Part shown: piece by piece, positions 54,807-64,000 of the stretch
How the letters are laid out: every line of letters begins with the position of its first letter
How positions within the stretch are numbered: position 1 is the stretch's first letter
Assembly (NCBI GenBank): GCA_002354335.1
Contig: DELI01000007.1
Span: 62,001 to 126,000 of the forward strand
From: Sphingobacterium sp. UBA2700
GTDB lineage: Bacteria; Bacteroidota; Bacteroidia; Sphingobacteriales; Sphingobacteriaceae
Length of the DNA stretch: 64,000 nucleotides
Direction: 5' to 3'
The notes under the pieces: generated by a model
The model's input: the letters and a program-made list of their open reading frames with translations, nothing else
Databases searched by the model: none
Told to the model about the DNA's origin: nothing
Position numbers and translations under genes: made by a program

Positions 54807-56390
54807 TTAATTGATAGACCATACCTGCGTACTATAGCCGGCAATACTAATCGCCTGCTGCTTGTTTTTCCACTCGCCTGTATTTTCACCATAGACTATT
54901 TTCGGCACCCCCTCTGCTATGGGGATCTCAAGATTTACGGCATCTGCTGAAAGATTGATCAAGACCATTGCTTTTTTTGGCCCTTTCGTTCTGTAGAAGC
55001 TGACGACGCTTTTGCTATCATTTGGGATGGATTGGTATCCCCCCTGAATGAGTAGGGGTTCTTGTTTTCGAAGCTTAATCAAGGCTTTATAAGTGTTGAG
55101 AAGTGAATTAGGATCGCTCGCTTGCTCTTCTACCGAAATGCCATCATTGCTTTTTACCGTGCTGGTTTCCCACCAAGGGCCAGAGTCTCTATACCAATAG
55201 GCCATTCCCGGACTATCTTTATCCTTTGTCCATTCGAAGGCTTCCCGATAGGGTATTTCATTCGCATCAGTAATGCCGCCATATTTACCGAAGAAGCTGT
55301 CGCCTAGCATTCCGATCTCTTGTCCGTAATAAATGGACGGTACTCCTGCCATCAATAAGTTTAGCGCAGCGCCGACTTTTTCCTTGCCTTTGTCTTGCTT
55401 TACCGCGGTCGAGAAGCGCGGGATATCATGGTTTTCGATGAAGATAATTTGGTTATTTCCTTCCGGACTATCGCGAAAGGTCGTGTCCGCATAAGCCATG
55501 ATCTTGTCCTTGTCCATTGTGCGTATGGCTTGCTGAATGCGGAAGGCAAAGACCCAGTCTACTTTAGCTTTCGTCAGGTAATCGATTCCATAGGATCCCC
55601 AATCGGCTTGTTCGGCCATAATATGAATCTTCGGGTTGATGCTTTTCAGTGTATCAATCAGTGGAACCCAAAAGTCTTTGAATAGATTCGTCAATCGACC
55701 TTTGTTATCTAGGTCGTCCATCATATGATCGAGCCGGAATCCATCAACCCCATCGTCGAAGTTTCCATCTTGATTAGGGTCGAGCCAATAAGCAAAAAGA
55801 TCTTTGTTGTACTGTATCACATTTTTGTTGAGCAGATTTACGGTAGTAATCTTTCTGCGCTGCCCATCATATCCTCTTAAGTCGTATAGATCGAATACAA
55901 TAGTGGATGGCTTGCGCTGTTCTTTATCGTCGTAAAGAATATAGTCGGAATAGGGCGAACTTGGATTTCCATAAGAGTCTGTATACCAGGGATGATCCTC
56001 CGTAGCGTATTGGGTTTCCATGTCCATGTATAGCTTCATGCCGCGTTTGTGCATTTCTTTCACTAAAGAAAGGTATTCCTCCTTAGTTCCGTAGGTCGAG
56101 TCGATTTTCTCGAAAGCGCTGGAATAGTAGTTATGGTAATATACCGACTCATACAACGGGGTCATTAAAATGGATGTAACTCCGAGATCCTGAAGATAAT
56201 CAAGCTTCTGTTGGATGCCGGGTAAATCGCCATGCTGATCACCATTGCTATCAAAGAAACTCCGCTGGAAGACATGATAGATAATCTCGTCTTTAACCGA
56301 GTCCGTATCTGTTTGCTTCTTCTGACAACTCGTGAGCATTCCAGCAGCCCAGCATAGTGTCAAAAGGAGAATGTGCTGTAGTCCTTTCAT
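54807..56390 (-). CDS. GH13 alpha-amylase-family lipoprotein with atypical region I
   Basis: 527 residues. Lipoprotein signal MKGLQHILLLTLCWAAGMLTSC. The GH13 barrel begins IIYHVFQRSFFDSNGDQHGD, with nucleophile D221 in GVDGFRLDH, acid/base E260 in IMAEQADWG, and D322 in ENHD. Region I, normally D.V.NH, reads DMETQY (123-128), so the conserved His is Tyr. The C-terminal beta domain ends AISIAGYSTQVWSIN. It lies 21 bp downstream of a phytanoyl-dioxygenase gene in a two-gene transcript. It should act on alpha-glucosidic bonds near the cell surface or in the periplasm, but the altered -1 subsite suggests an unusual specificity. Confidence 0.88.
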   Translation of the reverse strand: MKGLQHILLLTLCWAAGMLTSCQKKQTDTDSVKDEIIYHVFQRSFFDSNGDQHGDLPGIQQKLDYLQDLGVTSILMTPLYESVYYHNYYSSAFEKIDSTYGTKEEYLSLVKEMHKRGMKLYMDMETQYATEDHPWYTDSYGNPSSPYSDYILYDDKEQRKPSTIVFDLYDLRGYDGQRRKITTVNLLNKNVIQYNKDLFAYWLDPNQDGNFDDGVDGFRLDHMMDDLDNKGRLTNLFKDFWVPLIDTLKSINPKIHIMAEQADWGSYGIDYLTKAKVDWVFAFRIQQAIRTMDKDKIMAYADTTFRDSPEGNNQIIFIENHDIPRFSTAVKQDKGKEKVGAALNLLMAGVPSIYYGQEIGMLGDSFFGKYGGITDANEIPYREAFEWTKDKDSPGMAYWYRDSGPWWETSTVKSNDGISVEEQASDPNSLLNTYKALIKLRKQEPLLIQGGYQSIPNDSKSVVSFYRTKGPKKAMVLINLSADAVNLEIPIAEGVPKIVYGENTGEWKNKQQAISIAGYSTQVWSIN

Positions 56391-56410
56391 TTACTTTTCT
56401 CCTTCAGCTT

Positions 56411-57229
56411 TTACAATAATAGCGGATTAATTTCGGAGTCTGCTAAGCTTCCTGCTTCCTTACCCATTAGCCATTGCTGTCGGTCATTCTCCTGCCATTT
56501 ATGCTTCGGTTGGGTTACTTTAGCGCCATCCGCATAGTAGATGATCGTCATAACGGCGCGCATCTTGTCAGATGAGTTGCCCGGTGCATTGTGAATCGTA
56601 TAGCCATAATGGAATGTGGCATCACCCGCGTTCATGTAGTCGGGATGTACGACAGGGAAGTTGTTTTCTTTGACATATTCGGAGAATGTTTTTTCCGATT
56701 CATCCGAAATAATAACATCCGATACGTTGTTTTGCTTGTGAGAACCTGTGGCAAAGGTCAGCATACCCATCTCTGGATTGGGAATATCGACAAGTGGCAT
56801 CCACATGGTGATCGTATTTTTTGTATCCAATGGCCAATAGTTTTGATCTTGATGCCACGGCGTCGGGCCGCCGCCAGCTTCTTTAAATAAGGCCTGATCA
56901 TGGTAGAGCCTCACATTTTCAACACCCAATAGGTCAGCGGCGATCTTCGCGAAACGCTTCGCCATCACGAACTGCTTCACTTCCTCATCGACGCGCCAAA
57001 GGTTCATGATCTGTAAAAAGGCTTTGCCATAGGTGTCACGATCTTCCAGCTTTCTTTTTTCTTCGTTATGCTTGTCGGCCGCTTGACTGATTACCTCACG
57101 GAAGTGCTCCGCAGTTTTTCTATCTAGTATATCACGAATGAGAATATGTCCATTATCTTGAAACTCGGCAGTCTCTGCTGCGGATACAGGTTTTACCTGA
57201 TCAAGAATTTGATTCGTTTTTGTGCTCAT
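56411..57229 (-). CDS. Phytanoyl-CoA dioxygenase (PhyH)-family Fe(II)/2-oxoglutarate oxygenase
   Basis: 272 residues, no signal peptide, so cytoplasmic. Iron ligands are visible as HxD in TPWHQDQNYW (H126, D128) and a distal H213 in YTIHNAPGNSS; R224 in DKMRAVMT would bind 2-oxoglutarate. Family members hydroxylate diverse small molecules, and the length is typical. The gene precedes the atypical GH13 by 21 bp and is divergent from susC. A dioxygenase paired with a GH13 in a maltose locus is odd. It may modify or remove a substituent from the imported sugar, or handle an aglycone. Confidence 0.87.
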   Translation of the reverse strand: MSTKTNQILDQVKPVSAAETAEFQDNGHILIRDILDRKTAEHFREVISQAADKHNEEKRKLEDRDTYGKAFLQIMNLWRVDEEVKQFVMAKRFAKIAADLLGVENVRLYHDQALFKEAGGGPTPWHQDQNYWPLDTKNTITMWMPLVDIPNPEMGMLTFATGSHKQNNVSDVIISDESEKTFSEYVKENNFPVVHPDYMNAGDATFHYGYTIHNAPGNSSDKMRAVMTIIYYADGAKVTQPKHKWQENDRQQWLMGKEAGSLADSEINPLLL

Positions 57230-57434
57230 GATTTATAAAGTTGGTTTATACTCAAAGTTACGGACGAAGCAGAGCAGACTCTCGGGGGGATTTAATCTGT
57301 TATATGGTTTATTTTATCCTAATTGCCTTACATGTCATCAATTTTGATAAAATAGACTGTGTTGTTTCGCGGTATTATTTGGGGAGCTTTTTTCTGTAAA
57401 TAGTAGATTTTAAGAAGAAAATGCTGTTTTGATT

Positions 57435-57448
57435 CGGGAACGTTCTCG
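57435..57448. promoter_or_regulatory. Candidate LacI-type operator
   Basis: CGGGAACGTTCTCG is 12/14 palindromic around a central CG (core GAACGTTC, 57438-57445), the usual form of LacI-family operators. It lies between the phyH and susC starts. The LacI regulator at 48414 is the obvious candidate. Confidence 0.45.
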
Positions 57449-57534
57449 AATATTCCCGGGGGTTTTTATTGTTTTTGAGTCGATTTTTGTTTTGTAATTA
57501 TAATGAAATCAAAAGGTTACAATAATAAAATGCA

Positions 57535-57542
57535 TATTTTTG
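57535..57542 (+). promoter_or_regulatory. Candidate -7 box of susC
   Basis: TATTTTTG matches TAnnTTTG and lies 116 bp before the susC ATG, giving a leader of roughly 105-110 nt. No -33 element at normal spacing. Confidence 0.3.
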
Positions 57543-57657
57543 TATAAAAATAAAAAAATCAGAAAACTCTTTTTTTTATAAATTTTCTACAATAATTTAG
57601 TAGTCAACCAAAAGGGAGACAATGTACGTCTGCCGATTATAAACAAAAAATAAAATT

Positions 57658-60621
57658 ATGGTTAGGGATTTTTACAATTGGCACTTTCGGCTAATAGTTA
57701 TCTTCATCTTCAGTTTTCAATTTGTTTCGGCTCAACAGAATTTACAGCTTTCGGGGAAAGTGGTAGATGATGCGGGTAAGGAGCTTGCTGGAGCGACGGT
57801 AAGTATTAAAGGAACAAACATGCAAGTTTCAACGGATGAGTCCGGGAACTATGTATTGCAAGGAATAAATGCGGGGGCTATGATCGTACAGGCGTCCTAT
57901 GTTGGCCACGCCAGCTCGGAACAAAGCATAAACCTGACGGCTTCGCAAAGTTTAAACTTCACTTTATCTTCTAATGCCGCTGAAATCGGTGAGGTTGTGG
58001 TGATTGGTTATGGCACGGTCGAGCGTAAGCATGTGACCGGTGCGGTTTCCAATGTGCAATCGAAGGACTTTCAAAAGGGAGCAATCACTTCTCCGGATCA
58101 ATTGATTCAAGGTAAGGTATCGGGTGTTTCTATTACCTCCAATGGGGGTGCGCCGGGTGCAGGAAGTACGATCCGCGTGCGCGGGGGAGCTTCATTGTCC
58201 GCAAGTAACAACCCGTTGATCGTTGTTGATGGAAACCCACTAAGTGGTGAGAATGTATCAGGAGCCGCAAACCCACTTTCGCTTATCAATCCGAATGATA
58301 TCGAATCGATGACCATCTTAAAAGATGCGAATGCGACAGCTATCTACGGTTCTAGAGCATCTAACGGTGTCATCTTGATTACAACTAAAAAGGGCAAGAT
58401 GGGCAGACCGAAGCTGAATCTCTCAACAGTGAACTCTCTATCGACTATCGCAAATCAAGTGGATGTCCTAACGGCTGATGAGGTGCGGTCTTATGTGAAT
58501 GAATATGGAACTGCAACGCAGAAAGGCTTAGTAGGATCGGCAAATACAGATTGGCAAGACTTGATTTATCACAATGCATTTACCACAGATAACAACATCT
58601 CGCTGTCGGGCGGTGTAAAAAATATGCCTTATCGTGTTTCCATCGGATATTTGGAGCAAGCAGGGATCTTAAAGACGGATATGCTTAGAAGAGGAACCGC
58701 AGGGGTAAATATTTCTCCTCGTTTCTTTGACAATCACTTGAAATTGGATATCAACTTTAAAGGTACATTGACGAATCAAGAGTTTGCAAATACAGGAGCG
58801 ATTGGTTCTGCCATTGTATTCGACCCTACTCAAAATGTATATGATCCGAACAGTCCGTATGGTGGGTTCTTCGAATGGCAAGAGGGCGCAGTTCCGAATT
58901 CCTTGTCCCCAAGAAACCCAGTGTCCTTGTTAGAGAACTATGGTAATAGAGCGGCTGCGGGTAGAAGTATCGGTAATGCGCAATTGGATTATTCTTTCCA
59001 CTTCCTTCCGGAGTTACACGCGAATATTAATGTGGGTTATGATATCGCTTCAGGTAAAGGTGCAACCAGCATTCCTGATTTTGCAGCATCAAACTTTGCA
59101 AACAAAGGCTTCTTTCAACGCTATAGAGGCAGACAGAACAATACCTTTATCGAGGGATATCTGAACTACGTTAAAGACATTGAAAGTATCAATAGCAATA
59201 TCAACGTAACAGCAGGATATGGCTATTACGATAATAAAGAGACAAACTACAACTTCAATTCTTATAACGCGCATGGCGATATAATCACTACACCAGTGCA
59301 TGTGGACAATGTTCCACAGAATAGATTGCTTTCTTATTATGGAAGATTGATCTACTCTTTTGCTGACCGATATATCCTATCCGGTACCATTCGTGCGGAT
59401 GGGTCTTCGAAATTTAATCCGGACGGACGTTGGGGTATTTTTCCTTCAGCAGCATTTACATGGCGTATTAAAGGAGAGAACTTCCTAAAGGATAACAACA
59501 GTGTATCTGACTTAAAGCTTCGTTTAAGCTATGGCGAGACTGGAAATAAAGATGGTATTACGAACTATGGTTATATCCCGGTTTACTACTACAGTACGAA
59601 TGAAGCGCAATATCAAATCGGCGATCAATTCTACCATGTGTATTCGCCAATTGCATATGATAAAACTCTCCGTTGGGAATCTACTGCGACAACTAACATC
59701 GGTTTAGACTATGGATTCTGGGGAGGACGCATCTATGGTGCAATCGATGCTTATCATAAGAAAACAAAAGATTTGTTGGCAACGACGGAAATCTCTGTAG
59801 GAACGAACTACAGTAACCAATTATTGACTAACGTTGGTAACATGGAGAATCGCGGTATCGAGGGTAGCATCAATATTCAGGCGGTGAAGTCAGAAAACTT
59901 CAATTGGGACTTAGGTTTCAATATGACGGTTAATGAAAGCAAGGTGACTAATCTAACCTTGAATGATAACCCAGGATATCAGTTGGCAGCAGGTTGGATT
60001 ACCGGTGGTACAGGTAATGTGATCCAATACCATACAGTAGGTCTGGCACCATTCCAATACTATGTTTACAAGCAAGTTTATGATCAGCAAGGGAATCCGT
60101 TAGAAGGCGTATATGAAGATCTGAATGGCGACGGCGCTGTAACACCTGCCGACCGTTATTATTATCAAAAACCGGCACCAGATTACTTTATGGGTTTTAC
60201 AACATCCATCAATTACAAACGCCTAACGTTGAACACGGTATTGAGAGCAAGCTTCGGAAACTATGTTTATGATAATATCTCTTCCAACTTCGGCGTGGCT
60301 CGTAATATTTTAAATCCTTCGGGCTTCATCAATAACGCAACAACGGATATCTACAACACGAATTTTAATAATAACCAATACTCAAGCGATTACTACATCA
60401 ACAATGCATCCTTCCTACGTATGGACAACCTAGGTTTAGTTTACAACGTCGGAAACTTAGATAAAGAAGGAACGGTGACAATGATGATCAATGCGAATGT
60501 TCAGAACGTATTCACAGTCTCTAAGTACAAAGGAATTGATCCGGAATTGTTCAATGGTATTGACTATACGCTATATCCAAGACCAAGAGTTTATTCATTA
60601 GGGTTGAACTTCGGGTTTTAA
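57658..60621 (+). CDS. susC: SusC-like alpha-glucan outer-membrane transporter
   Basis: 987 residues. Signal MVRDFYNWHFRLIVIFIFSF ending VSAQQ. Carboxypeptidase-like domain (LSGKVVDDAGKELAGATVSI), linker EVVVIGYGTVERKHVTGAVS, plug (IRVRGGASLSASNNPLIVVD) and a barrel ending VYSLGLNFGF. At under 1000 residues it is close in length to the Bacteroides thetaiotaomicron SusC. Together with SusD, SusE and a neopullulanase-like GH13 downstream, and a LacI/MFS pair nearby, this identifies a starch/maltodextrin import system. Confidence 0.9.
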   Translation: MVRDFYNWHFRLIVIFIFSFQFVSAQQNLQLSGKVVDDAGKELAGATVSIKGTNMQVSTDESGNYVLQGINAGAMIVQASYVGHASSEQSINLTASQSLNFTLSSNAAEIGEVVVIGYGTVERKHVTGAVSNVQSKDFQKGAITSPDQLIQGKVSGVSITSNGGAPGAGSTIRVRGGASLSASNNPLIVVDGNPLSGENVSGAANPLSLINPNDIESMTILKDANATAIYGSRASNGVILITTKKGKMGRPKLNLSTVNSLSTIANQVDVLTADEVRSYVNEYGTATQKGLVGSANTDWQDLIYHNAFTTDNNISLSGGVKNMPYRVSIGYLEQAGILKTDMLRRGTAGVNISPRFFDNHLKLDINFKGTLTNQEFANTGAIGSAIVFDPTQNVYDPNSPYGGFFEWQEGAVPNSLSPRNPVSLLENYGNRAAAGRSIGNAQLDYSFHFLPELHANINVGYDIASGKGATSIPDFAASNFANKGFFQRYRGRQNNTFIEGYLNYVKDIESINSNINVTAGYGYYDNKETNYNFNSYNAHGDIITTPVHVDNVPQNRLLSYYGRLIYSFADRYILSGTIRADGSSKFNPDGRWGIFPSAAFTWRIKGENFLKDNNSVSDLKLRLSYGETGNKDGITNYGYIPVYYYSTNEAQYQIGDQFYHVYSPIAYDKTLRWESTATTNIGLDYGFWGGRIYGAIDAYHKKTKDLLATTEISVGTNYSNQLLTNVGNMENRGIEGSINIQAVKSENFNWDLGFNMTVNESKVTNLTLNDNPGYQLAAGWITGGTGNVIQYHTVGLAPFQYYVYKQVYDQQGNPLEGVYEDLNGDGAVTPADRYYYQKPAPDYFMGFTTSINYKRLTLNTVLRASFGNYVYDNISSNFGVARNILNPSGFINNATTDIYNTNFNNNQYSSDYYINNASFLRMDNLGLVYNVGNLDKEGTVTMMINANVQNVFTVSKYKGIDPELFNGIDYTLYPRPRVYSLGLNFGF

Positions 60622-60638
60622 CATTAAATAAGAAATTC

Positions 60639-62218
60639 ATGAAAAGATTAATAAAAAATACGATTTGGGGCAGCATGCTGATCTTGTCTGTTTCTTCATG
60701 TAGTGAAGACTTATTGAACTTAAGCCCAAAGAATGATATTACTGCAGATCAGGTTTATGGATCTGAGCTAGGTTATAAAGAAGCTTTCCTAAAAGTGTAT
60801 GGCAGTCTTTCGATGACTTCTGGCGGAGGCGAAGGAGCAAGTGATCTAGCAGGTATTGATGCCGGCCAATCTGATTTCTTGCGTCTGTATTGGAATATTC
60901 AGCAATTAACATCAGATGAAACCTTATGTGGCTGGAATGACCCTGGCGTTCCTGACATGGTTTATGGTACTCCCGACGCAGATGATATCATGGTCAAAGG
61001 ATTATACACCCGCTGTATCTACACCATCACCGTGGCAAACGAGTTCCTTCGTGAAAGCACGCCAGACAAGCTGTCTGCCAGAGGAATAACTAATACTGCG
61101 GAGATTGACGCTTATCGGGCAGAGGCGAGATTCGTCAGAGCTTACCAATATTGGGTATTGCTAGATTTATTCGGTAATCCTCCTTTTGTAACCGAGGAAA
61201 ATCTGATAGGTAAAGTCTCTCCTAACCAAATCAAGCGTCCCGACCTGTTCAATTATGTGGAGAAGGAATTGTTGGAGATCGAACCATTGATGAAAGCACC
61301 CAAGCAGAACGAATACGGGCGTGCAGATCAGGGAGCGGTTTGGACCTTGTTAACAAGATTATACTTGAATGCGCAGGTGTACACAGGAACTGCTAAATAC
61401 ACCGAAGCAATTACTTATGCGAATAAGATTATCAACGGAGGATACGCTTTAGCGAGCAATTATGCGAACTTATTCTTAGAAGATAACTATGTGACGAGCA
61501 AAGATGAAATCATCTTTACCATCAATTATGATGGCGTAAAAACCAGAAACTACGGCGGTACGACTTTCTTGATCAACTCACTGATCAACGGTGAGATGGG
61601 ACCTGCTTCATATGGAGTTCCTACTGGTGGCTGGGGTGGTAATCGCGCTACGAAAGCACTTCCTACCGCTTTCCCGGATTATAGCGGCAACACCGATAAA
61701 CGAGCGATGTTCTTTGGCGACAAGCTGGAGAATGATGAGCTAGGAGAGTTTAAAGATGGTCTTCGCGTAACGAAGTTTAAAAATGTGAATCAAACGGTAC
61801 GCCTGGTGCTTCGCAAGGAGGAACATTCAGCTCCTTAGACTTCCCGCTATTCCGATTGGCAGATGTTTACTTGATGTATGCGGAGGCGGTACTACGTGGC
61901 GGATCCGGAGGTTCTACTGCACAAGCATTAGGATACTTCAACCAAGTGAGAGCTAGAGCGTATGGTAATGCTAGTGGCAATGCATCGGCAATTACGCTGG
62001 ATGATATCTTAAATGAGCGCGCGAGAGAGCTATACTTTGAAGGATATCGCAGAACAGACTTAATTCGTTTTGGGAAATTCACAGGTGGCAATTACATATG
62101 GCCATGGAAAGGTGGAGTTAAAGACGGAAGATCTATCGCTGATTTCAGAGCGCTCCTTCCGTTACCATCATCTGATGTTATTGCCAATACCAACTTAACG
62201 CAAAACCAAGGCTATTAA
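60639..62218 (+). pseudogene. susD: SusD-like lipoprotein with a one-base frameshift
   Basis: Lipoprotein signal MKRLIKNTIWGSMLILSVSSC, then SEDLLNLSPKNDITADQVYG, typical SusD. The first frame stops at 61838; the second frame, from about 61816, continues with no loss (GTPGASQGGTFSSLDFPLFR, then LADVYLMYAEAVLRGG) and ends LPLPSSDVIANTNLTQNQGY. Inserting one G after CAAACGG near 61816 restores a full-length product of about 526 residues. Because SusC, SusE and the enzyme are intact and both halves look conserved, a consensus error is more likely than a dead gene. It would bind starch or maltodextrin on the cell surface as SusC's partner. Confidence 0.85.
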
Positions 62219-62235
62219 CATTAACACTAGAAATT

Positions 62236-63252
62236 ATGAACCTTATTAATAGACTTCTGATATTATTCTGCCTGAGTAGCCTGATGTTCACTTCATGCGA
62301 AAAGGATGAAGTAAAAACAATAGCAAAAGACGGGCAATCAGGTAACCTGACGAGCTCAGCAACATCTGTTGCACTCTCGAAAGCAACCTTGAACGACAAG
62401 GTCATTGAGTTTAACCATACGCTTTCTGATTTCGGCTATAATGCCGGAATCACTTATTCTCTTCAATTTGGATTGAAAGGAACCAACTTTACGCCAGCAA
62501 GAGAGGTCGTACTAGAAAACGGAGTGACTACGAAATCCTATACCGGGCTTGAGCTAAATAATCTTTTGTCGGCTATGAACCTATCATTTGATGAAAACTC
62601 AGATGTAGAAGTTCGTCTGAAGTCGGCAATATCAAATAGCGTTGCGGTTTACAGTAATGTGGTCAATATCAGTACTAAACCTATTCCATTGACTTCATGG
62701 ATCTATCTACCGGGAGCTTATCAGGGATGGAACCCTGCAACGGCAGATAGTTTGATCTCACCTACAGGCAACGGTATTTATACCGGCATCCTACGCTTCC
62801 CGGCCAAAGATTCGGAGTTCAAAATTACGCCTGCGAAGAACTGGAATGTGAACTACGGAGATGGTGGCAACGGAACTATTAGCCCAACAGGAGGCAACTT
62901 TAAGTCTATTGCCGAGGGCACCGTGTTGATCACTATGGATATGAACAGCAATACCTGGATGATGGAGACGGCAGCGACATGGGGCATGATAGGAGATGCG
63001 GTTCCAAATTCGAACTGGTCGGTTGATGCAGACATGAAATTCGTAAATGATGGCGCTGGAAACTGGGTACTTCAGACTGTTCTTAATCCAGGTAAATTCA
63101 AGTTCCGTAGAAACCACGATTGGGGAACCAACCTAGGTGGCAGTGGAGGCACATTAACATTGGGCGGTGCTGATATCGCGATTACGGAAACTGGAAACTA
63201 CACCGTGACCATGAACCCGACTGCTTTAACTTATACAATCGTAAAAAACTAA
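62236..63252 (+). CDS. susE: SusE-like starch-binding outer-membrane lipoprotein
   Basis: 338 residues. Lipoprotein signal MNLINRLLILFCLSSLMFTSC, then a SusE N-terminal Ig-like domain (TSVALSKATLNDKVIEFNHT) and two C-terminal starch-binding-type modules with WIYLPGAYQGWNPATADSLI and WGMIGDAVPNSNWSVDADMK (about 155 and 245), each of about 90 residues. SusE is not an enzyme; it binds alpha-glucan at the surface and influences the length of imported chains. One module fewer than the B. thetaiotaomicron SusF. It lies 17 bp after susD and 13 bp before the GH13. Confidence 0.9.
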   Translation: MNLINRLLILFCLSSLMFTSCEKDEVKTIAKDGQSGNLTSSATSVALSKATLNDKVIEFNHTLSDFGYNAGITYSLQFGLKGTNFTPAREVVLENGVTTKSYTGLELNNLLSAMNLSFDENSDVEVRLKSAISNSVAVYSNVVNISTKPIPLTSWIYLPGAYQGWNPATADSLISPTGNGIYTGILRFPAKDSEFKITPAKNWNVNYGDGGNGTISPTGGNFKSIAEGTVLITMDMNSNTWMMETAATWGMIGDAVPNSNWSVDADMKFVNDGAGNWVLQTVLNPGKFKFRRNHDWGTNLGGSGGTLTLGGADIAITETGNYTVTMNPTALTYTIVKN

Positions 63253-63265
63253 ACAACAAACGAAT

Positions 63266-64000
63266 ATGAGGATCGTTATTGCCATTATCTTTATTTTCAT
63301 ACATCTAGCCTCCTTTGCGCAGGTAGATCGTATTGAACCGTTGAACTGGTGGGTTGGAATGAATAATCCCAATGTTCAATTATTGATCTATGGCAATAAC
63401 ATCTCTAAAAAAACAGTCCGTATCGACTACCCCGGTGTTGAGCTAATCAGACAACAGCAGGTAGAAAACCCGAACTATTTATTCTTGGACCTCAAGATAC
63501 ATCCAGATGCAAAAGCTGGAAAGGTTTCTTTGGTATTCCAAGAAAAAGGAAAGAAAGATTATGTGAAAGCGTATGAGCTAAAAGCGCGAGATGCCGCTAA
63601 GCGCGCCCTCCAAGGCGTTGATGCGTCAGACTTCGTCTATCTCATTATGCCGGACCGCTTTGCCAATGGCGACCCTTCCAATGATCGTATTAAAGGGATG
63701 GCCGATCAATCCCTAAATAGGGATAGCATGTACTATCGTCATGGCGGCGATTTACAAGGAATCATCAATAATCTCGATTATCTGGAAGAGCTTGGCGTCA
63801 CAGCTTTATGGCTAAATCCAGTATTGACCAATGATCAGCCGTTGACCTCCTACCATGGTTATGCAAATACCGAAAGCTATTATGTTGATCCTCGGTTTGG
63901 TGGTAATGAGGCTTATCGTAAGTTGATTGAGGAATGCCACAAGCGAAGCATCAAAATGATTCAGGACCTAGTGCATAATCATTTCGGAACGGAGCATTTT
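63266..64000 (+). CDS. susA: Neopullulanase-like GH13 with N-terminal domain (3' end outside window)
   Basis: The frame opens at 63266 and runs to the right edge, so 245 codons are seen. A signal peptide (MRIVIAIIFIFIHLASFAQ) is followed by a cyclomaltodextrinase-type N-terminal beta domain (IEPLNWWVGMNNPNVQLLIY) and the start of the GH13 barrel (DFVYLIMPDRFANGDPSNDR; GDLQGIINNLDYLEELGVTA), with region I in normal form, QDLVHNHFG. This layout matches periplasmic neopullulanase SusA. It cleaves imported maltooligosaccharides. Fourth gene after susC, susD and susE. The symbol is by family and context. Confidence 0.85.
   Translation, partial: MRIVIAIIFIFIHLASFAQVDRIEPLNWWVGMNNPNVQLLIYGNNISKKTVRIDYPGVELIRQQQVENPNYLFLDLKIHPDAKAGKVSLVFQEKGKKDYVKAYELKARDAAKRALQGVDASDFVYLIMPDRFANGDPSNDRIKGMADQSLNRDSMYYRHGGDLQGIINNLDYLEELGVTALWLNPVLTNDQPLTSYHGYANTESYYVDPRFGGNEAYRKLIEECHKRSIKMIQDLVHNHFGTEHF

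Larger units (their letters stand above)
57230..57657. other. Divergent regulatory region, phyH / susC
   Basis: 428 bp, very AT-rich near susC. It holds a CG-centred palindrome (57435-57448) and a TATTTTTG box (57535-57542). No gene found. Confidence 0.5.

Noticed and set aside
1..64000. CRISPR arrays, tRNA, rRNA, insertion sequences or prophage
   Set aside because: No regular spaced repeats, no clover-leaf or rRNA sequence recognised by eye, and no transposase, integrase or phage gene among the frames.

Overview
The window comes from a Bacteroidota genome, most likely Sphingobacteriaceae and probably Sphingobacterium-like. The grounds are five SusC/SusD outer-membrane import pairs, Bacteroidota-style lipoprotein signals, an ECF sigma/FecR pair driving a SusC with an STN domain, and TAnnTTTG-type promoter boxes. 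The genus is inferred; there is no rRNA or tRNA in the window. The whole stretch reads as a string of nutrient-acquisition loci, each with its own regulator.

Region 1 (1-13063, mostly minus strand) is an unusual locus. It holds a GntR/HutC regulator, a divergent SusC-SusD pair, three tandem secreted paralogues of the neutral-ceramidase N-terminal family, and a lipoprotein of the PVC-type 'membrane-bound dehydrogenase' family that runs off the left edge. The ceramidase-like proteins keep the zinc-ligand positions but have lost the Ser of the GDVSPN amidase motif. GTnTAnAC palindromes lie in the gntR/susC gap and again in front of the second ceramidase-like gene. This is the best candidate for an undescribed system.

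Region 2 (13170-18955) is a small secreted protein and an orphan SusC-SusD pair closed by a strong terminator. Region 3 (19549-24758) is a ribose locus: ribokinase, GRP-type sugar transporter and secreted ADP-ribosylglycohydrolase, with a divergent helical-repeat protein. Region 4 (24766-33917) holds a zinc-ribbon protein, a repeat-rich gap, a membrane-anchored AraC regulator divergent from a third SusC-SusD pair, and a frameshifted TPR-coiled coil-HTH regulator.

Region 5 (34223-37627) carries small membrane proteins and a fimbrillin-like surface lipoprotein. That gene is frame-broken at a C6 tract and is preceded by a short peptide gene. Region 6 (37938-47702) is an ECF sigma, FecR, SusC(STN), SusD, zinc metallohydrolase lipoprotein and DUF4302 lipoprotein operon. 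It is probably for peptide or protein-bound substrates.

Region 7 (48414-64000) is a maltose/alpha-glucan locus. It has a LacI regulator, an SLC45-type MFS transporter, SusC-SusD-SusE and the start of a neopullulanase-like GH13. Inside it sit an AraC regulator, a compact esterase/alcohol dehydrogenase/esterase operon, and a phytanoyl-dioxygenase/atypical GH13 pair.

Three genes (about 33000, 35932 and 61816) are each broken by one G or C base while both halves still read as good protein. That points to consensus errors or, at the C6 tract, possible phase variation. A 71-bp palindromic intergenic repeat occurs twice. No CRISPR array, IS element, tRNA or rRNA was seen.
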